From an uncultured Alphaproteobacteria bacterium (lineage in GTDB: Bacteria; Pseudomonadota; Alphaproteobacteria; Rhodobacterales; Rhodobacteraceae), in contig CACHMT010000003.1 of assembly GCA_902581005.1 (NCBI GenBank), positions 1 to 64,000 of the forward strand: a stretch of 64,000 bases of DNA. The letters run 5' to 3'. The notes beneath the pieces are model-generated. The model was not told the origin of the DNA. It saw nothing but the letters and a program-made list of their open reading frames with translations, and ran no database searches. The position numbers and the translations under genes are program-made. Shown here in pieces: positions 54,210 through 64,000 of this stretch. Each line of letters begins with the position of its first letter. Position 1 is the first letter of the stretch.

Positions 54210-54350
54210 CACCTCTGTAAAAACAAAAGTGAGAACCAGCAAAACCGTAGAGTTTTATCCTCGAGAGCCTGAATTAACAGGTGGGCATCGGTTATCAGAG
54301 GCCACGACCTTGACAGAGCCAACTCCCTTTCGAGATTTTAAGGCCACTAG
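54210..54350 (-). ncRNA. ssrS: 6S RNA candidate (SsrS), boundaries approximate
   Basis: Directly upstream of and co-oriented with 5-FCL; reverse strand TGGCTCTGTC...CTCTGATAACCGATGCCCACCTGTTAATTCAGGCTCTCGAGGATAAAACTCTACGGTTTTGCTGGTTCTCAC...ACAGAGG; CTCTGT/ACAGAG closing pairing, CCTG-TTAATT-CAGG hairpin. Confidence 0.58.
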
Positions 54351-54580
54351 GATTAAACTTTTACAAGAAAGCCAGAACTCACAATCATGACCATATATAA
54401 TCTAAAAAAAATTTAAACAAATTTTTGAATTAGCAATTTTCATGGGTCTGATTGGCCTTTAACACGGAATAACGCATGTATATCCGGCCACCACAATAAT
54501 ATTCTGAAATAACTTTGTGTTGTACAAAAAAAGCTGTTAATTCGTTCTTTTTTAACTTACTAATTACGGATGTAAGTTAT

Positions 54581-54657
54581 GCCGATGTAGCTCAGTTGGT
54601 TAGAGCACTAGATTGTGGATCTAGGGGTCGTTGGTTCGAATCCAACCATCGGTACCA
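54581..54657 (+). tRNA. tRNA-His (GTG), no encoded G-1, G1.U72, A73
   Basis: GCCGATGTAGCTCAGTTGGTTAGAGCACTAGATTGTGGATCTAGGGGTCGTTGGTTCGAATCCAACCATCGGTACCA; anticodon GTG. Confidence 0.96.
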
Positions 54658-54681
54658 CTCTCAAAAAAGTAAGTACGCAAT

Positions 54682-55245
54682 ATGGTCAAAATAAATGGAA
54701 ATGAAATAAGAAAAGGCAATGTTATCGAACATAAGAATGGTTTATGGATTGCAGTGAAAACATCTCATGTTAAGCCAGGCAAAGGTGGTGCTTTTGCACA
54801 GGTGGAATTAAAAAATATTAGAACAAACTCTAAATTAAATGAACGGTTCAGGTCAGCTGATAAGATTGAAAGAGTAAGACTTGAACAAAAGGACTACCAG
54901 TTCTTATATAAAAGTGATGAAGATTTTATATTTATGGATAATGAAACATTCGAACAAATCACCATCAAGGAAGATGCCTTAAACGTCATCACCAATTTTC
55001 TTACAGAAGGATTAGTAGTTCAAATTGAATTTTTTGAAAATGAAGCTTTAAACGTTTCATTGCCCGAAAAATTGTCCTGTGTTGTAAAAGAAACTGAACC
55101 TACAATTAAGGGACAAACCGCTGCAAACAGCTCTAAACCAGCAATCCTCGATAACGGTTTGCGAATTATGGTTCCTCAATTTATTGCTGAAGGAGAGTCA
55201 ATAATAGTTTCTACTGAAACAAGTGAATATCTTGAGAGATCTTAA
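54682..55245 (+). CDS. efp: Translation elongation factor P
   Basis: GNEIRKGNVIEHKNGLWIAVKTSHVKPGKGGAFAQVELKNIRTNSKLNERFRSADKIE. Confidence 0.97.
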   Translation: MVKINGNEIRKGNVIEHKNGLWIAVKTSHVKPGKGGAFAQVELKNIRTNSKLNERFRSADKIERVRLEQKDYQFLYKSDEDFIFMDNETFEQITIKEDALNVITNFLTEGLVVQIEFFENEALNVSLPEKLSCVVKETEPTIKGQTAANSSKPAILDNGLRIMVPQFIAEGESIIVSTETSEYLERS

Positions 55246-55263
55246 GCACCCCAAAGGCGTCTT

Positions 55264-56067
55264 ATGCAAAACAATACTGCCAATCTAAACATAATGACAA
55301 AAGCTGCTAGGAAAGCTTCTAAATCACTTATTAGAGATTTTAACGAAATCGAAAAGCTTCAAGTTGTATCAAAAAAAGCAGGTGACTTCGTATCAAAAGC
55401 TGATTTAAGAGCAGAAAAGATTATCAAAGAGGAATTACTTTCTGCGCGACCAAGTTACGGTTGGTGCGCTGAAGAAAGTCAGGAAATAGAGGGAGAAGAC
55501 CCTACAAGGAGATGGATAGTGGATCCACTAGATGGAACAACCAATTTTTTGCATGGCATTCCTCATTGGGCTATATCTATCGCTCTGGAACACAAAAAAG
55601 AAATCGTTGCAGGAATAATTTATGATCCTATTAAAGATGAATTGTTTTCTGCGCAGAAGGGCGGTGGGTCTTGGTTAAATGAACAAAGATTAAGAGTATC
55701 TAATAGAACTACGTTCCAGGAAATGTTGTTTTCTACAGGTATTCCTTTCGGTCAAAATGATAATCTACAAAATTCTCTTTCATCTATTGGTAATCTTATG
55801 CCTAGTTGTTCAGGAATAAGAAGAAATGGTGCAGCTGCATTGGATTTAGCATACGTTGCCGCTGGCAGATTCGATGGCTTTTGGGAACAAAACTTATCTC
55901 CCTGGGATATGGCAGCGGGAATAATTCTTGTGAAAGAGGCGGGAGGGATTTTAGAGAGTATAGACATGAATCTCACCCCCTTGGAAACCGGAAATATTAT
56001 CTGCTCAAACAATCAGGAGACAGTCTTTAAAAAATTTTCTGAAATAATTAGATCTTCAATTCACTAG
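55264..56067 (+). CDS. suhB: Inositol monophosphatase family protein
   Basis: WIVDPLDGTTNFLHGIPHWAISIAL; SPWDMAAGIILVKEAGG. Confidence 0.92.
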   Translation: MQNNTANLNIMTKAARKASKSLIRDFNEIEKLQVVSKKAGDFVSKADLRAEKIIKEELLSARPSYGWCAEESQEIEGEDPTRRWIVDPLDGTTNFLHGIPHWAISIALEHKKEIVAGIIYDPIKDELFSAQKGGGSWLNEQRLRVSNRTTFQEMLFSTGIPFGQNDNLQNSLSSIGNLMPSCSGIRRNGAAALDLAYVAAGRFDGFWEQNLSPWDMAAGIILVKEAGGILESIDMNLTPLETGNIICSNNQETVFKKFSEIIRSSIH

Positions 56068-56856
56068 AGTGAGTGGTTGTCCAAAAACAGTTAATTTCTC
56101 CTCTTTGAAGTCTTCCTTAATTTTAATCAAACAGTAATTATTAAAAATACTAAATATTTCTCCTACAACCTTGCCATCAAAATAAATTTTTTTGTCATCT
56201 TTATTTTCGGGGTCGATGGGAATATGTCCACAATAAAGCTTATTTTTTAACTTCGCCTTATGTTTCATTCGTGCGGTTACTTCTTGGCCTATATAGCAGC
56301 CTTTCTTAAAATCTACGCCGTGTATTTTTTCAAAATTCAACTCTAAAATATACGATTTCTCAGGGATCAACTCTATTCCCGTTTCCGGTATAAGGCTCTT
56401 TATTCGATTTATCTCAAACTCATCGTATCCTTTAGTCTTTCTCACAAATTCTTCGTTAAAATCATAACAGCGCCAACCCAAAATCTTTGCTCTAGGGTCA
56501 GGAAAAGAAAAAAATTCTTCTTGAACGGAACTCAGTACAACCTGGCAACTCTTATCGGAAATAGTCACATCAGAATTGAGTTTATAAAACTCCAAGAATT
56601 TTTTGAGAGCAACAACTCTTGATTGATGGATGTCGATAAAAATTTCCTTATTACCCAAAGAAAAAACAAAGAAGTCATATAGATATTTTCCTTGGGGAGA
56701 CAAAATCGCAGTGTAAATAATACCCTCTTTCGATACTTTCTCAATATTGTTCGTAGTTAGTGCTTGTAGAAAATCAATTTTATCTTCTCCTTCTATGGCT
56801 AGAGTGGCTCTATTTTTGTCAACAAAGAAAAAATCAGTAACACCAGTTTTAATCAT
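56056..56856 (-). CDS. ygfZ: YgfZ/GcvT-like folate-binding Fe-S assembly protein
   Basis: KKGCYIGQEVTARMKHK signature. Confidence 0.9.
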   Translation of the reverse strand: MIKTGVTDFFFVDKNRATLAIEGEDKIDFLQALTTNNIEKVSKEGIIYTAILSPQGKYLYDFFVFSLGNKEIFIDIHQSRVVALKKFLEFYKLNSDVTISDKSCQVVLSSVQEEFFSFPDPRAKILGWRCYDFNEEFVRKTKGYDEFEINRIKSLIPETGIELIPEKSYILELNFEKIHGVDFKKGCYIGQEVTARMKHKAKLKNKLYCGHIPIDPENKDDKKIYFDGKVVGEIFSIFNNYCLIKIKEDFKEEKLTVFGQPLTLVN

Positions 56857-58606
56857 CGTTTTTCTTTTCTACTTGTGATTTGAATAAATTAGAATAAAGA
56901 GAATTCTCCAGCAATAACTTACTATGCTTACCCTGTCCCACAATTTTTCCATTGTCCAAAACCAGTACTTTGTCGCTATCAACTATAGTAGATAATCTAT
57001 GCGCTATTGTAATTGTAGTTGAATGCTTTGCAAGATTACTAAGGGATTTTTGAATCAACTCCTCTGACTTACTGTCCAAGGCCGAGGTTGGTTCATCTAA
57101 AAGAAGAAGGGGACTTTTCCTCAGGAAGGCACGGGCTATAGATATTCTTTGGCGTTGCCCCCCTGATAGGGTTGATCCTCTTGGGCCAACGACTGTATTT
57201 AAACCATCTTTTAACTCATTAGTAAATTCGTCAACATAAGCCATTTTAGCTGCTTCTCTGATTTCTCCGTCAGTAGCTGTTGGCTTTCCAAATCTAATAT
57301 TTTCAAGTATTGTTTCGTCAAACACCATCCCATCTTGACGTACAACAGAAATAAGGGAACGCAGGTCATTCAAACAGAAGTCTTTAATACTAATTCCGTT
57401 AAGCTTTATAAGCCCACTACTTGGGTCTATCAACCTTGTAATAAGATTAAACAAAGTTGTTTTTCCGCTACCAGAATAGCCAACAATCGCATTCGATGTG
57501 CCCTCTTCAATCCCAAAAGTTATATTTTCAAGAACTTTTTTATCTTCATAAGAAAAGTGTACGCTATCGAACTCAATTCCTATCTTATCAAATTTTTTTC
57601 CAGCGCTAGACAAAGTTGGAAAAACTATAGATGATTTTTCCTCAAAAATTTTAAATACGCGTTCTAAGCTAGCCATGGCAACCTGAATATTGCCCGAGAC
57701 ATTACTCAATCTTCTGAGAGGTTCAAAAATTAATGCCATAGCAGTGAAAAAACTCATGAACTCTCCGATAGTCTTAGACCCTGATGTGATATCGATAGCG
57801 CCAAAAACCATTACAGCTAAAAACCCAATTGCTGCTATGACATCAATCATGGCTGGGATACCCGCCATTCCAGCCTCGAGTCGAAGCCTTACTTTATGCG
57901 TAAGCTGAAGGATATCAAAAAATTTGTTGCGTTCACGGCTCTCAGCTCGGTTGAGCTTAATATCTGTTATGCCATGGAATATCTCATCCAACCGAACGTT
58001 CGCTTTCGACTCATAGTCCCTGTTTTCTCCTGCTCTGGATCTTATTAAGCCTTGTAGAAGCAAAATTGGTAACACTAAAAATGGAATTCCCAAAAAGGCA
58101 ATTAACGACCATTTCCAATCGATAAAAAATACGACGGCAAGCAAAGATATTAATGAAAATCCATCTCTTCCAACCGTCATAAATGCTTCTCCAACGGACT
58201 CAGATAAAGCTTTGCTATCAGCTCTTACCCTATCCATAAGAGTACCCGGTGAGTTTTTTTGATGGAACCCAACATCCATATTTAAAAGATGTGCTACCAT
58301 TCGATCCTGAATAACTTTAATAATTTTCTGACAAACATTTACCGTCAAAAGCCTGTGAACGAATCCTGCTATGGCCCTAATTGAAAAAATGGAAAAGATT
58401 ACAACTGCAACAATTAAAATGCTTGATGTATCTTTAGAAACCAAAACATTATCAAATAAAAATTTAATTGAATAAGAAAGCAGCCCCAACATCGAGCCTT
58501 CTATTGACATAAAAATCAATGCCGTAAATAGAAGGCCGACATGCTTTCTTACATATAAACTCCAGAACCATTTAAAAAGAGGTTTTTTGTCATCTTCAAT
58601 ATTCAT
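56849..58606 (-). CDS. MsbA-like ABC transporter, fused permease/ATPase
   Basis: VGYSGSGKTTLFNLI Walker A; LSGGQRQRISIARAFL signature; LLLLDEPTSALD Walker B; start taken at MNIEDDKK to reduce overlap with the upstream phosphatase. Confidence 0.93.
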   Translation of the reverse strand: MNIEDDKKPLFKWFWSLYVRKHVGLLFTALIFMSIEGSMLGLLSYSIKFLFDNVLVSKDTSSILIVAVVIFSIFSIRAIAGFVHRLLTVNVCQKIIKVIQDRMVAHLLNMDVGFHQKNSPGTLMDRVRADSKALSESVGEAFMTVGRDGFSLISLLAVVFFIDWKWSLIAFLGIPFLVLPILLLQGLIRSRAGENRDYESKANVRLDEIFHGITDIKLNRAESRERNKFFDILQLTHKVRLRLEAGMAGIPAMIDVIAAIGFLAVMVFGAIDITSGSKTIGEFMSFFTAMALIFEPLRRLSNVSGNIQVAMASLERVFKIFEEKSSIVFPTLSSAGKKFDKIGIEFDSVHFSYEDKKVLENITFGIEEGTSNAIVGYSGSGKTTLFNLITRLIDPSSGLIKLNGISIKDFCLNDLRSLISVVRQDGMVFDETILENIRFGKPTATDGEIREAAKMAYVDEFTNELKDGLNTVVGPRGSTLSGGQRQRISIARAFLRKSPLLLLDEPTSALDSKSEELIQKSLSNLAKHSTTITIAHRLSTIVDSDKVLVLDNGKIVGQGKHSKLLLENSLYSNLFKSQVEKKNDD

Positions 58607-58616
58607 ACTAATAATT

Positions 58617-59330
58617 TTATCTGGGAATTTTGAACCAATGAGAATTTTTTCTAAATTCACCGTACCTTTGTGTCATCTCTTCTCTATGGTAACGTTTCTC
58701 TACCCAATCCAAAAAGTTAATCCTGTCTTTTTTGAAAGCATGTCTATATTCCATAAGCATAAAATCTAAAATTCCTGCAGTCCAACCGCCCAGGTGTAAA
58801 AACTTAAAGGAAAGTTGCTTTTGAGCTATTTCCACAGGTGTCTTTAGAACCAGTAAGAAATAAAGAGCTGAGCCTAAACCGGCTCTATCAGAGCCTGACT
58901 TACAGTGCATCAAAAAAGGCTTTTTTATGGTTCTAAAAACTTCATTTATTTCAAAAATTTTTTCTTTTTCAGGTAATTTTGATGAGTATAATTTTATGTT
59001 GATCAGTTTAATTCCGATCTTCTTACATATATTTTTCTCAATAAAAAATGCTCCTTGGTTAGACTCACCTCTAAAATTTATTATAGATTGAATCCCTTTT
59101 TCTCTTTGCCATTCCAATATCCGCTTCTCAGAGGGCTGATTAGATCTGAACACTCCGGGCGCTATCTGAAAATTATTATGATAAAAAATTCTGAGAAACT
59201 CATGGTCTATCCAGAAAGCATGCTTTTCAGCAGATTTCTTATTTGAGGAAGAGAAAGTTTTTTCTAAATCACTTCTCCAGTTTTCATCAAACTTTTCAAA
59301 CTTTTGCTTTAAGTTAAACAATATGTTCAT
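58617..59330 (-). CDS. Dual-specificity / protein-tyrosine-phosphatase-like protein
   Basis: CX5R active site MHCKSGSDRAG; FRSNQPSEKRILEWQREKGIQSIINFRGE. Confidence 0.85.
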   Translation of the reverse strand: MNILFNLKQKFEKFDENWRSDLEKTFSSSNKKSAEKHAFWIDHEFLRIFYHNNFQIAPGVFRSNQPSEKRILEWQREKGIQSIINFRGESNQGAFFIEKNICKKIGIKLINIKLYSSKLPEKEKIFEINEVFRTIKKPFLMHCKSGSDRAGLGSALYFLLVLKTPVEIAQKQLSFKFLHLGGWTAGILDFMLMEYRHAFKKDRINFLDWVEKRYHREEMTQRYGEFRKNSHWFKIPR

Positions 59331-59443
59331 CCTTTTCCGCGATTAGTATTACAACACTTCCAAACCGGCAAGACTTTTTGATTGCAAATAGCTATAACTT
59401 TTGTTTATAGGTTACATTAACAACCCAGATTGGTGAAATAATA

Positions 59444-60655
59444 ATGAAAGTTTCTAACGGACGCATACACAGAGCTCTTCCCGGACCATCAATAATACCA
59501 GATAAGGTACTTCAAGCTATGCAAAGACCTGCTCCCAACATTTACGGAGGCGAGCTCGAAGAGATTACAATGAGCATATTATCGGATATTTCTAAATTAG
59601 CTGGTAGCAAAGGCAGAGTAGCGCTGTATATATCAAATGGTCATGGTGTGTGGGAAGCGGCCTTAACAAATCTCTTTAATGAAGATGACAAAATTCTAAC
59701 TATCTCAAATGGTGTTTTTGGCAAGCACTGGGGAAATATTGCCTCAAAGCTTGGGATAGACGTAGTTCATTTGGAATACGGAATGGACAAGGCTTTTGAA
59801 TTCAATGACCTCGAAAAAGCTCTTTCCGAGGATAAAGATAAGAGGATCAAAGGTATTTTGGTTGTTCAAACAGACACTGCTTCCTCAATGCTTTTAAACA
59901 TAGAAGAAATAAGTAAATTAAAACAAAGTTTGAATCATCCAGCCTTGTTATTAGTAGACAGTATTGCTTGTTTTGGATGTGATAATATGGAGATGGATAA
60001 ATGGGGTGTTGATCTACTATTAACAGCATCACAAAAAGGTCTAATGACTCCGCCTGGCTTAGGATACCTAGTGATAGGAGAGAGAGCTGAGATCCAAGCA
60101 AAAAAAGTTACAAAAAAATCAGCTTACTGGGATTGGGGTCCTAGACTTGATCCTACAAACTTTTATGAAATTTATTTTGGAACTGCACCAACACACTTAC
60201 TATTTGCGCAAAAGGCAGCACTAGAGATTATGAACGAAGAAGGTAAAGATAACATTATCAAGAGGCATGAAATTTTAGCTAATACAGTCTGGAAAGCCGT
60301 TGATATATGGAGCCAAGAAGGAGTGCTGAAATTTAATGTTCCTAATAAGGAAAATAGATCTCACGCCGTAACCACACTTGTTGCAAAAAACTATGATCTT
60401 CTCCCATTTAAAAACTGGGTAGAGAAAAATACTGGAGTTGAATTGGGGATTGGATTAGGATTTGAGGGTCCAGAGTATTTTGATGGTAATTCTGCGTTCA
60501 GAGTTGCACATATGGGGCACCTTAATCCTCACATGCTTCTTGGGGTTTTAGCATCGTTAGAAATGGGTCTTATAGCAGCTAATATACCATTCAAAAAGGG
60601 TGGCCTAGATAATGCTATTGATTACTTAGCAAACTCTATAAATAGTGAGGGTTAA
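59444..60655 (+). CDS. PLP-dependent aminotransferase (serine/alanine-glyoxylate aminotransferase family)
   Basis: HRALPGPSIIPDKVLQAM; VDSIACFGCDNMEMDKWGVDLLLTASQKGLMTPPGLG. Confidence 0.92.
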   Translation: MKVSNGRIHRALPGPSIIPDKVLQAMQRPAPNIYGGELEEITMSILSDISKLAGSKGRVALYISNGHGVWEAALTNLFNEDDKILTISNGVFGKHWGNIASKLGIDVVHLEYGMDKAFEFNDLEKALSEDKDKRIKGILVVQTDTASSMLLNIEEISKLKQSLNHPALLLVDSIACFGCDNMEMDKWGVDLLLTASQKGLMTPPGLGYLVIGERAEIQAKKVTKKSAYWDWGPRLDPTNFYEIYFGTAPTHLLFAQKAALEIMNEEGKDNIIKRHEILANTVWKAVDIWSQEGVLKFNVPNKENRSHAVTTLVAKNYDLLPFKNWVEKNTGVELGIGLGFEGPEYFDGNSAFRVAHMGHLNPHMLLGVLASLEMGLIAANIPFKKGGLDNAIDYLANSINSEG

Positions 60656-61749
60656 AGATTCTTAATTATCCTACTCATTGCATCATCTAAGACCATTAAA
60701 TCTTTATTTGTGCCTACGGTAATTCTTATAAACGAATTGAGAGGCTCAACACTTGGCATGCGGACAAAAATTTTTTCTTTAATTAAACTGTTCATTAACT
60801 TTGCCGCAAACTTACCATCACCACCACTATTTATCGGCACAAAATTTGTTCTTGAAACTAATGAGTTAAACCCGAATTTTTTAAAGATCGAAGCAATATC
60901 TTTTTTTGACTTATCAACTTTTTTCAAAACAGTCTGTAAATACTCCTGGTCTTCCAATGCTATTTTGGCAGCGATTTGACCAAGTCTGTTTACTCCGAAG
61001 TGATTTCTTACTTTATTAAAAGCCTCAACCAATTTCTTATTTCCAATTCCGTAGCCTATCCTTAGCCCGGCCAAGCCGTAGGCCTTAGAAAAAGTTCTAA
61101 ATCTAATAACGTTTTCCCGATCTATGTCAATCGGAGCTAATTCATTCACATCTACGAAGTCTGAGTATGCTTCGTCGAGACAAAGTATTGTTTTGTCAGG
61201 TATATTATCTATGAAATCCTGTATTCTTTCTTTGGAGTGAAAAGTTCCCATTGGATTATCTGGGTTAGATAAATATAATATTTTCGCTTTGCTTTTCTTT
61301 GTCGCACTTAGCAACTCATCAAGATCCTCATAATTATTATTGTAAGGAACAAGAGATATATTACCTCCATAGCCATCCACATGATATTTAAAAGTAGGGT
61401 AGGCGCCAAGGGAAGAAACAACTTTATCGCCTGGTTCTATAAAAAGCCTCACTAGGTTTCCTAAAAGCCCATCAATTCCCTCCCCCACTGTAAAGCAGTC
61501 TCTAGGCATCTTATAGAACTCTGATAATGTCTGTAAGAGGTCAAAACTTTCAGGATCTCCATATTTCCAAACATTTTCAGCTTTAGCCTTTATCGCATTT
61601 ATAACCCTTTTAGAGGGACCGAACACACTCTCATTAGCACCCATCCTAGAATCGAAACTGAATTTATTTTCTCTCTCCTGACTTTCTGGTCCTATGAAAG
61701 GTACCGATACAGGTAAGTCATTAGCTATCTTAGTAAACTTAGGCTTCAA
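60652..61749 (-). CDS. hisC: Histidinol-phosphate aminotransferase-like class I/II aminotransferase
   Basis: RMGANESVFGPS; YLSNPDNPMGTF; LCLDEAYSDF; RTFSKAYGLAGLRIGYG. Confidence 0.85.
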   Translation of the reverse strand: MKPKFTKIANDLPVSVPFIGPESQERENKFSFDSRMGANESVFGPSKRVINAIKAKAENVWKYGDPESFDLLQTLSEFYKMPRDCFTVGEGIDGLLGNLVRLFIEPGDKVVSSLGAYPTFKYHVDGYGGNISLVPYNNNYEDLDELLSATKKSKAKILYLSNPDNPMGTFHSKERIQDFIDNIPDKTILCLDEAYSDFVDVNELAPIDIDRENVIRFRTFSKAYGLAGLRIGYGIGNKKLVEAFNKVRNHFGVNRLGQIAAKIALEDQEYLQTVLKKVDKSKKDIASIFKKFGFNSLVSRTNFVPINSGGDGKFAAKLMNSLIKEKIFVRMPSVEPLNSFIRITVGTNKDLMVLDDAMSRIIKNL

Positions 61750-64000
61750 TTGTTAAATTTCTCCAACCCCTTTATCAAGGATTTCTGTTTGTTTAATTTT
61801 GACTTAAGATCTTCATGATCAGACTCAAATTTTTCTATAACGGTTTTTGGAGCTTTATCTCTAAAGTTTTTATTGTTTAGTTTTTCTGACAATTTTGTAA
61901 TTTCACTCTCTAACTTTTTTAACGTTGCATTTACTCTCTCTTTTTCAAGTTCTAAATCAAAATCTGATTGAACAGACACAAAGGCCTCTACTTTACCTCC
62001 TGCAATTGCCAAAGCGTTCTCGGGTTTTCTTTGAACTTGCTTGATTTCTAATAGCCTAGCTAACTTACAAATAATTTTTTCATTCTCCTTGATATAACTA
62101 TATTGCTTGGCTTCCAGATCAACCACGAATAAATCTGTTTTTCCACCTGAAAGTAAATTAAAATCTGACTTGGTAGATCTTATATCCTCAATAAAAGATA
62201 TAACATTTTCTATTTTATTAACCTGATTTTTGTCTATCGAATTAACACTTATTGTAGGCCATTTACTGTTAGATAAGAGTCCTTTATCCTTTCTAAAATG
62301 CTCCCAAAGCTCCTCAGTCACAAAGGGCATTATAGGATGAAGCATCTTCAAGCACGCTACAAAAGTCCAGGACAATGTTTTTCGTGTTTCTTGAACAAGT
62401 TTTTCATCTTCATTATTTAAAAGAGATTTGGAAAACTCAATATACCAATCACAGAAAACACCCCAAGTGTGATTATAAAGGTTATTAGCGATATCGTTAA
62501 ACCGAAATCTTTCATAGCTTTGATTAACGGAGCTCAAAATACCTTGAGTTTTACCTATTATCCATTTATTTGGTGGTGCCTCAACACTTGAAATATCAAA
62601 CTCATCGTCAAAATGACAACCGTTCATTTCTAGGTATTTTGCTGCATTCCAAATCTTGGTAACAAAATTTCTATATCCCTCAATTCTTGATTCCGATAAT
62701 TTTAAATCTCTTCCGGTAACTGCCATAGCTGTTAAGGTAAACCTGAGGGGATCAGCCCCATATTTATCAATTAGGTCTAGCGGATCAAGCACATTACCAA
62801 GAGACTTAGACATTTTTTTTCCATGCTCGTCTCTTACCAAAGCATGAACATAGACTTTTTTGAAGGGAATTTGTCTTACGGTTGCAAGTTGCATCATTAT
62901 CATTCTTGCAACCCAGAAAAAAATAATATCGAAACCTGTTACCAAAACACTTGTGGGGTAGTATCTTTCCATAAGGCATTTTTCATCGGGCCATCCAAGC
63001 GTTCCGATAGGCCAGATGCCTGAAGAAAACCAAGTATCGAGCACATCTGGATCTTGAAATATTTTGCTGTGTCCCGCCAATTTTTTGGCTTCTTCAAAAC
63101 TTTCTGCGCAATATTCATTTCCTTCATCATCATACCAAACGGGTATCTGGTGTCCCCACCATAACTGTCTTGAAATACACCAAGGCTCAATATTTTCGAG
63201 CCAGTTGAAATAAACTTTTTTATCTCGTTCTGGGATAATTTCTATTTCATTCTTCCTAACAACATCAATAGCTTCTTTAACAATTTTTTTTGAGTCAACA
63301 AACCACTGCGTGGTTAAAAAAGGCTCCACTACTTCTTTTGATCTATCACCATGTGGGACAAAGTGCACGTCTTCCTTCTCAGCTTCAAAAGAACCTTCTT
63401 CCTTTAGTAATTGTAAGATTTTCTTTCTTGCCTCAAATCTTTCAAGTCCATTTAATTGGAAAATATCTACGGACGGCTTAATTTCATTTGCAAAATCTTC
63501 ATTATTTATGATTTTAATATTTGCACCTGTATCAAAAACATTAATCATTCTTAAACCATGCCTTTTACCGACCTCCCAATCATTAAAGTCATGGGCAGGA
63601 GTAATCTTCACAGCACCCGTACCTTTAGTAGGATCCGCATAGTCATCTGCTATCACTGGGATCTTTCTTCCAACCAATGGTAATATTACTGATTTCCCAA
63701 TCAAATCGCTGTATCGCTCATCACTAGGGTTAACAATCACAGCAGTATCTCCAAGAAGTGTCTCTGGTCTCGTAGTTGCAATAACTACATGATCCATAGG
63801 CATCCTTTTTAAAACCACTCCATTCTCATCGGTTTCTACTCCAAAATTGAATGTACCTTCCTCTAAAAAATACTTTAATTCCCAGATTTTTCCTCGAACC
63901 TCTATTTGCTCAACTTCTAGATCCGAAATGGCACTTTGAAATTTTGGGTCCCAATTTACTAATTTTTTACCCTTATAAATCAACCCTCTATTGTAGAAAT
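61746..64000 (-). CDS. valS: Valyl-tRNA synthetase (5' end truncated by window edge)
   Basis: VNWDPKFQSAISDLEVE; GTGAVKITPAHDFNDWEVG; KMSKSLGN; C-terminal coiled coil; about 745 aa in frame, N-terminal part missing. Confidence 0.96.
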   Translation of the reverse strand, partial: FYNRGLIYKGKKLVNWDPKFQSAISDLEVEQIEVRGKIWELKYFLEEGTFNFGVETDENGVVLKRMPMDHVVIATTRPETLLGDTAVIVNPSDERYSDLIGKSVILPLVGRKIPVIADDYADPTKGTGAVKITPAHDFNDWEVGKRHGLRMINVFDTGANIKIINNEDFANEIKPSVDIFQLNGLERFEARKKILQLLKEEGSFEAEKEDVHFVPHGDRSKEVVEPFLTTQWFVDSKKIVKEAIDVVRKNEIEIIPERDKKVYFNWLENIEPWCISRQLWWGHQIPVWYDDEGNEYCAESFEEAKKLAGHSKIFQDPDVLDTWFSSGIWPIGTLGWPDEKCLMERYYPTSVLVTGFDIIFFWVARMIMMQLATVRQIPFKKVYVHALVRDEHGKKMSKSLGNVLDPLDLIDKYGADPLRFTLTAMAVTGRDLKLSESRIEGYRNFVTKIWNAAKYLEMNGCHFDDEFDISSVEAPPNKWIIGKTQGILSSVNQSYERFRFNDIANNLYNHTWGVFCDWYIEFSKSLLNNEDEKLVQETRKTLSWTFVACLKMLHPIMPFVTEELWEHFRKDKGLLSNSKWPTISVNSIDKNQVNKIENVISFIEDIRSTKSDFNLLSGGKTDLFVVDLEAKQYSYIKENEKIICKLARLLEIKQVQRKPENALAIAGGKVEAFVSVQSDFDLELEKERVNATLKKLESEITKLSEKLNNKNFRDKAPKTVIEKFESDHEDLKSKLNKQKSLIKGLEKFNN

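Noticed and set aside
54054-54242. 62-aa reverse ORF overlapping 5-FCL start
   Set aside because: Overlaps the 5-FCL coding frame and the 6S candidate; no motif.

Overview
The window is low-GC alphaproteobacterial chromosome, probably from a marine lineage. Evidence: a circularly permuted two-piece tmRNA beside an alpha-type sspB, a tRNA-His with no encoded G-1 and with A73/U72, a bactofilin, thyX, and deoC with a two-domain ALDH. I see no CRISPR array, transposase, integrase or rRNA. Main blocks: (1) 0-6.2 kb accessory/envelope region with a secreted 98-aa-repeat protein, orphan ORFs, a CaiB-family protein with a C-terminal extension, and a secreted MltG-like protein paired with a bactofilin; (2) a cytoplasmic molybdoenzyme, katG and an 858-aa flagellin; (3) thyX, gloA, permuted ssrA, sspB, fumC; (4) ccdA, fused indolepyruvate oxidoreductase, LysR, cobS, lysE; (5) a KDO/LPS cluster (waaA, MTase, GT, kdsB, kdsD); (6) tRNA-Tyr, rlmB and a 647-aa bipartite membrane protein; (7) nucleoside salvage (upp, add, deoB, deoA / deoC, ALDH, cdd); (8) propionate assimilation (prpE, maeB, mcm, pccA, orphan, pccB); (9) yebC, ymdB, 5-FCL, a 6S RNA candidate, tRNA-His, efp, suhB, ygfZ, ABC exporter, DSP phosphatase, aminotransferases, and partial valS. 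Nothing in the window can be called a new defence or mobile system. The strongest second-look items are the bactofilin/secreted-MltG pair, the giant flagellin with a lectin-like insert, ssrA-sspB linkage, tRNA-His identity elements, and the bipartite 647-aa protein. All functional calls come from reading motifs by eye; no database search was run.
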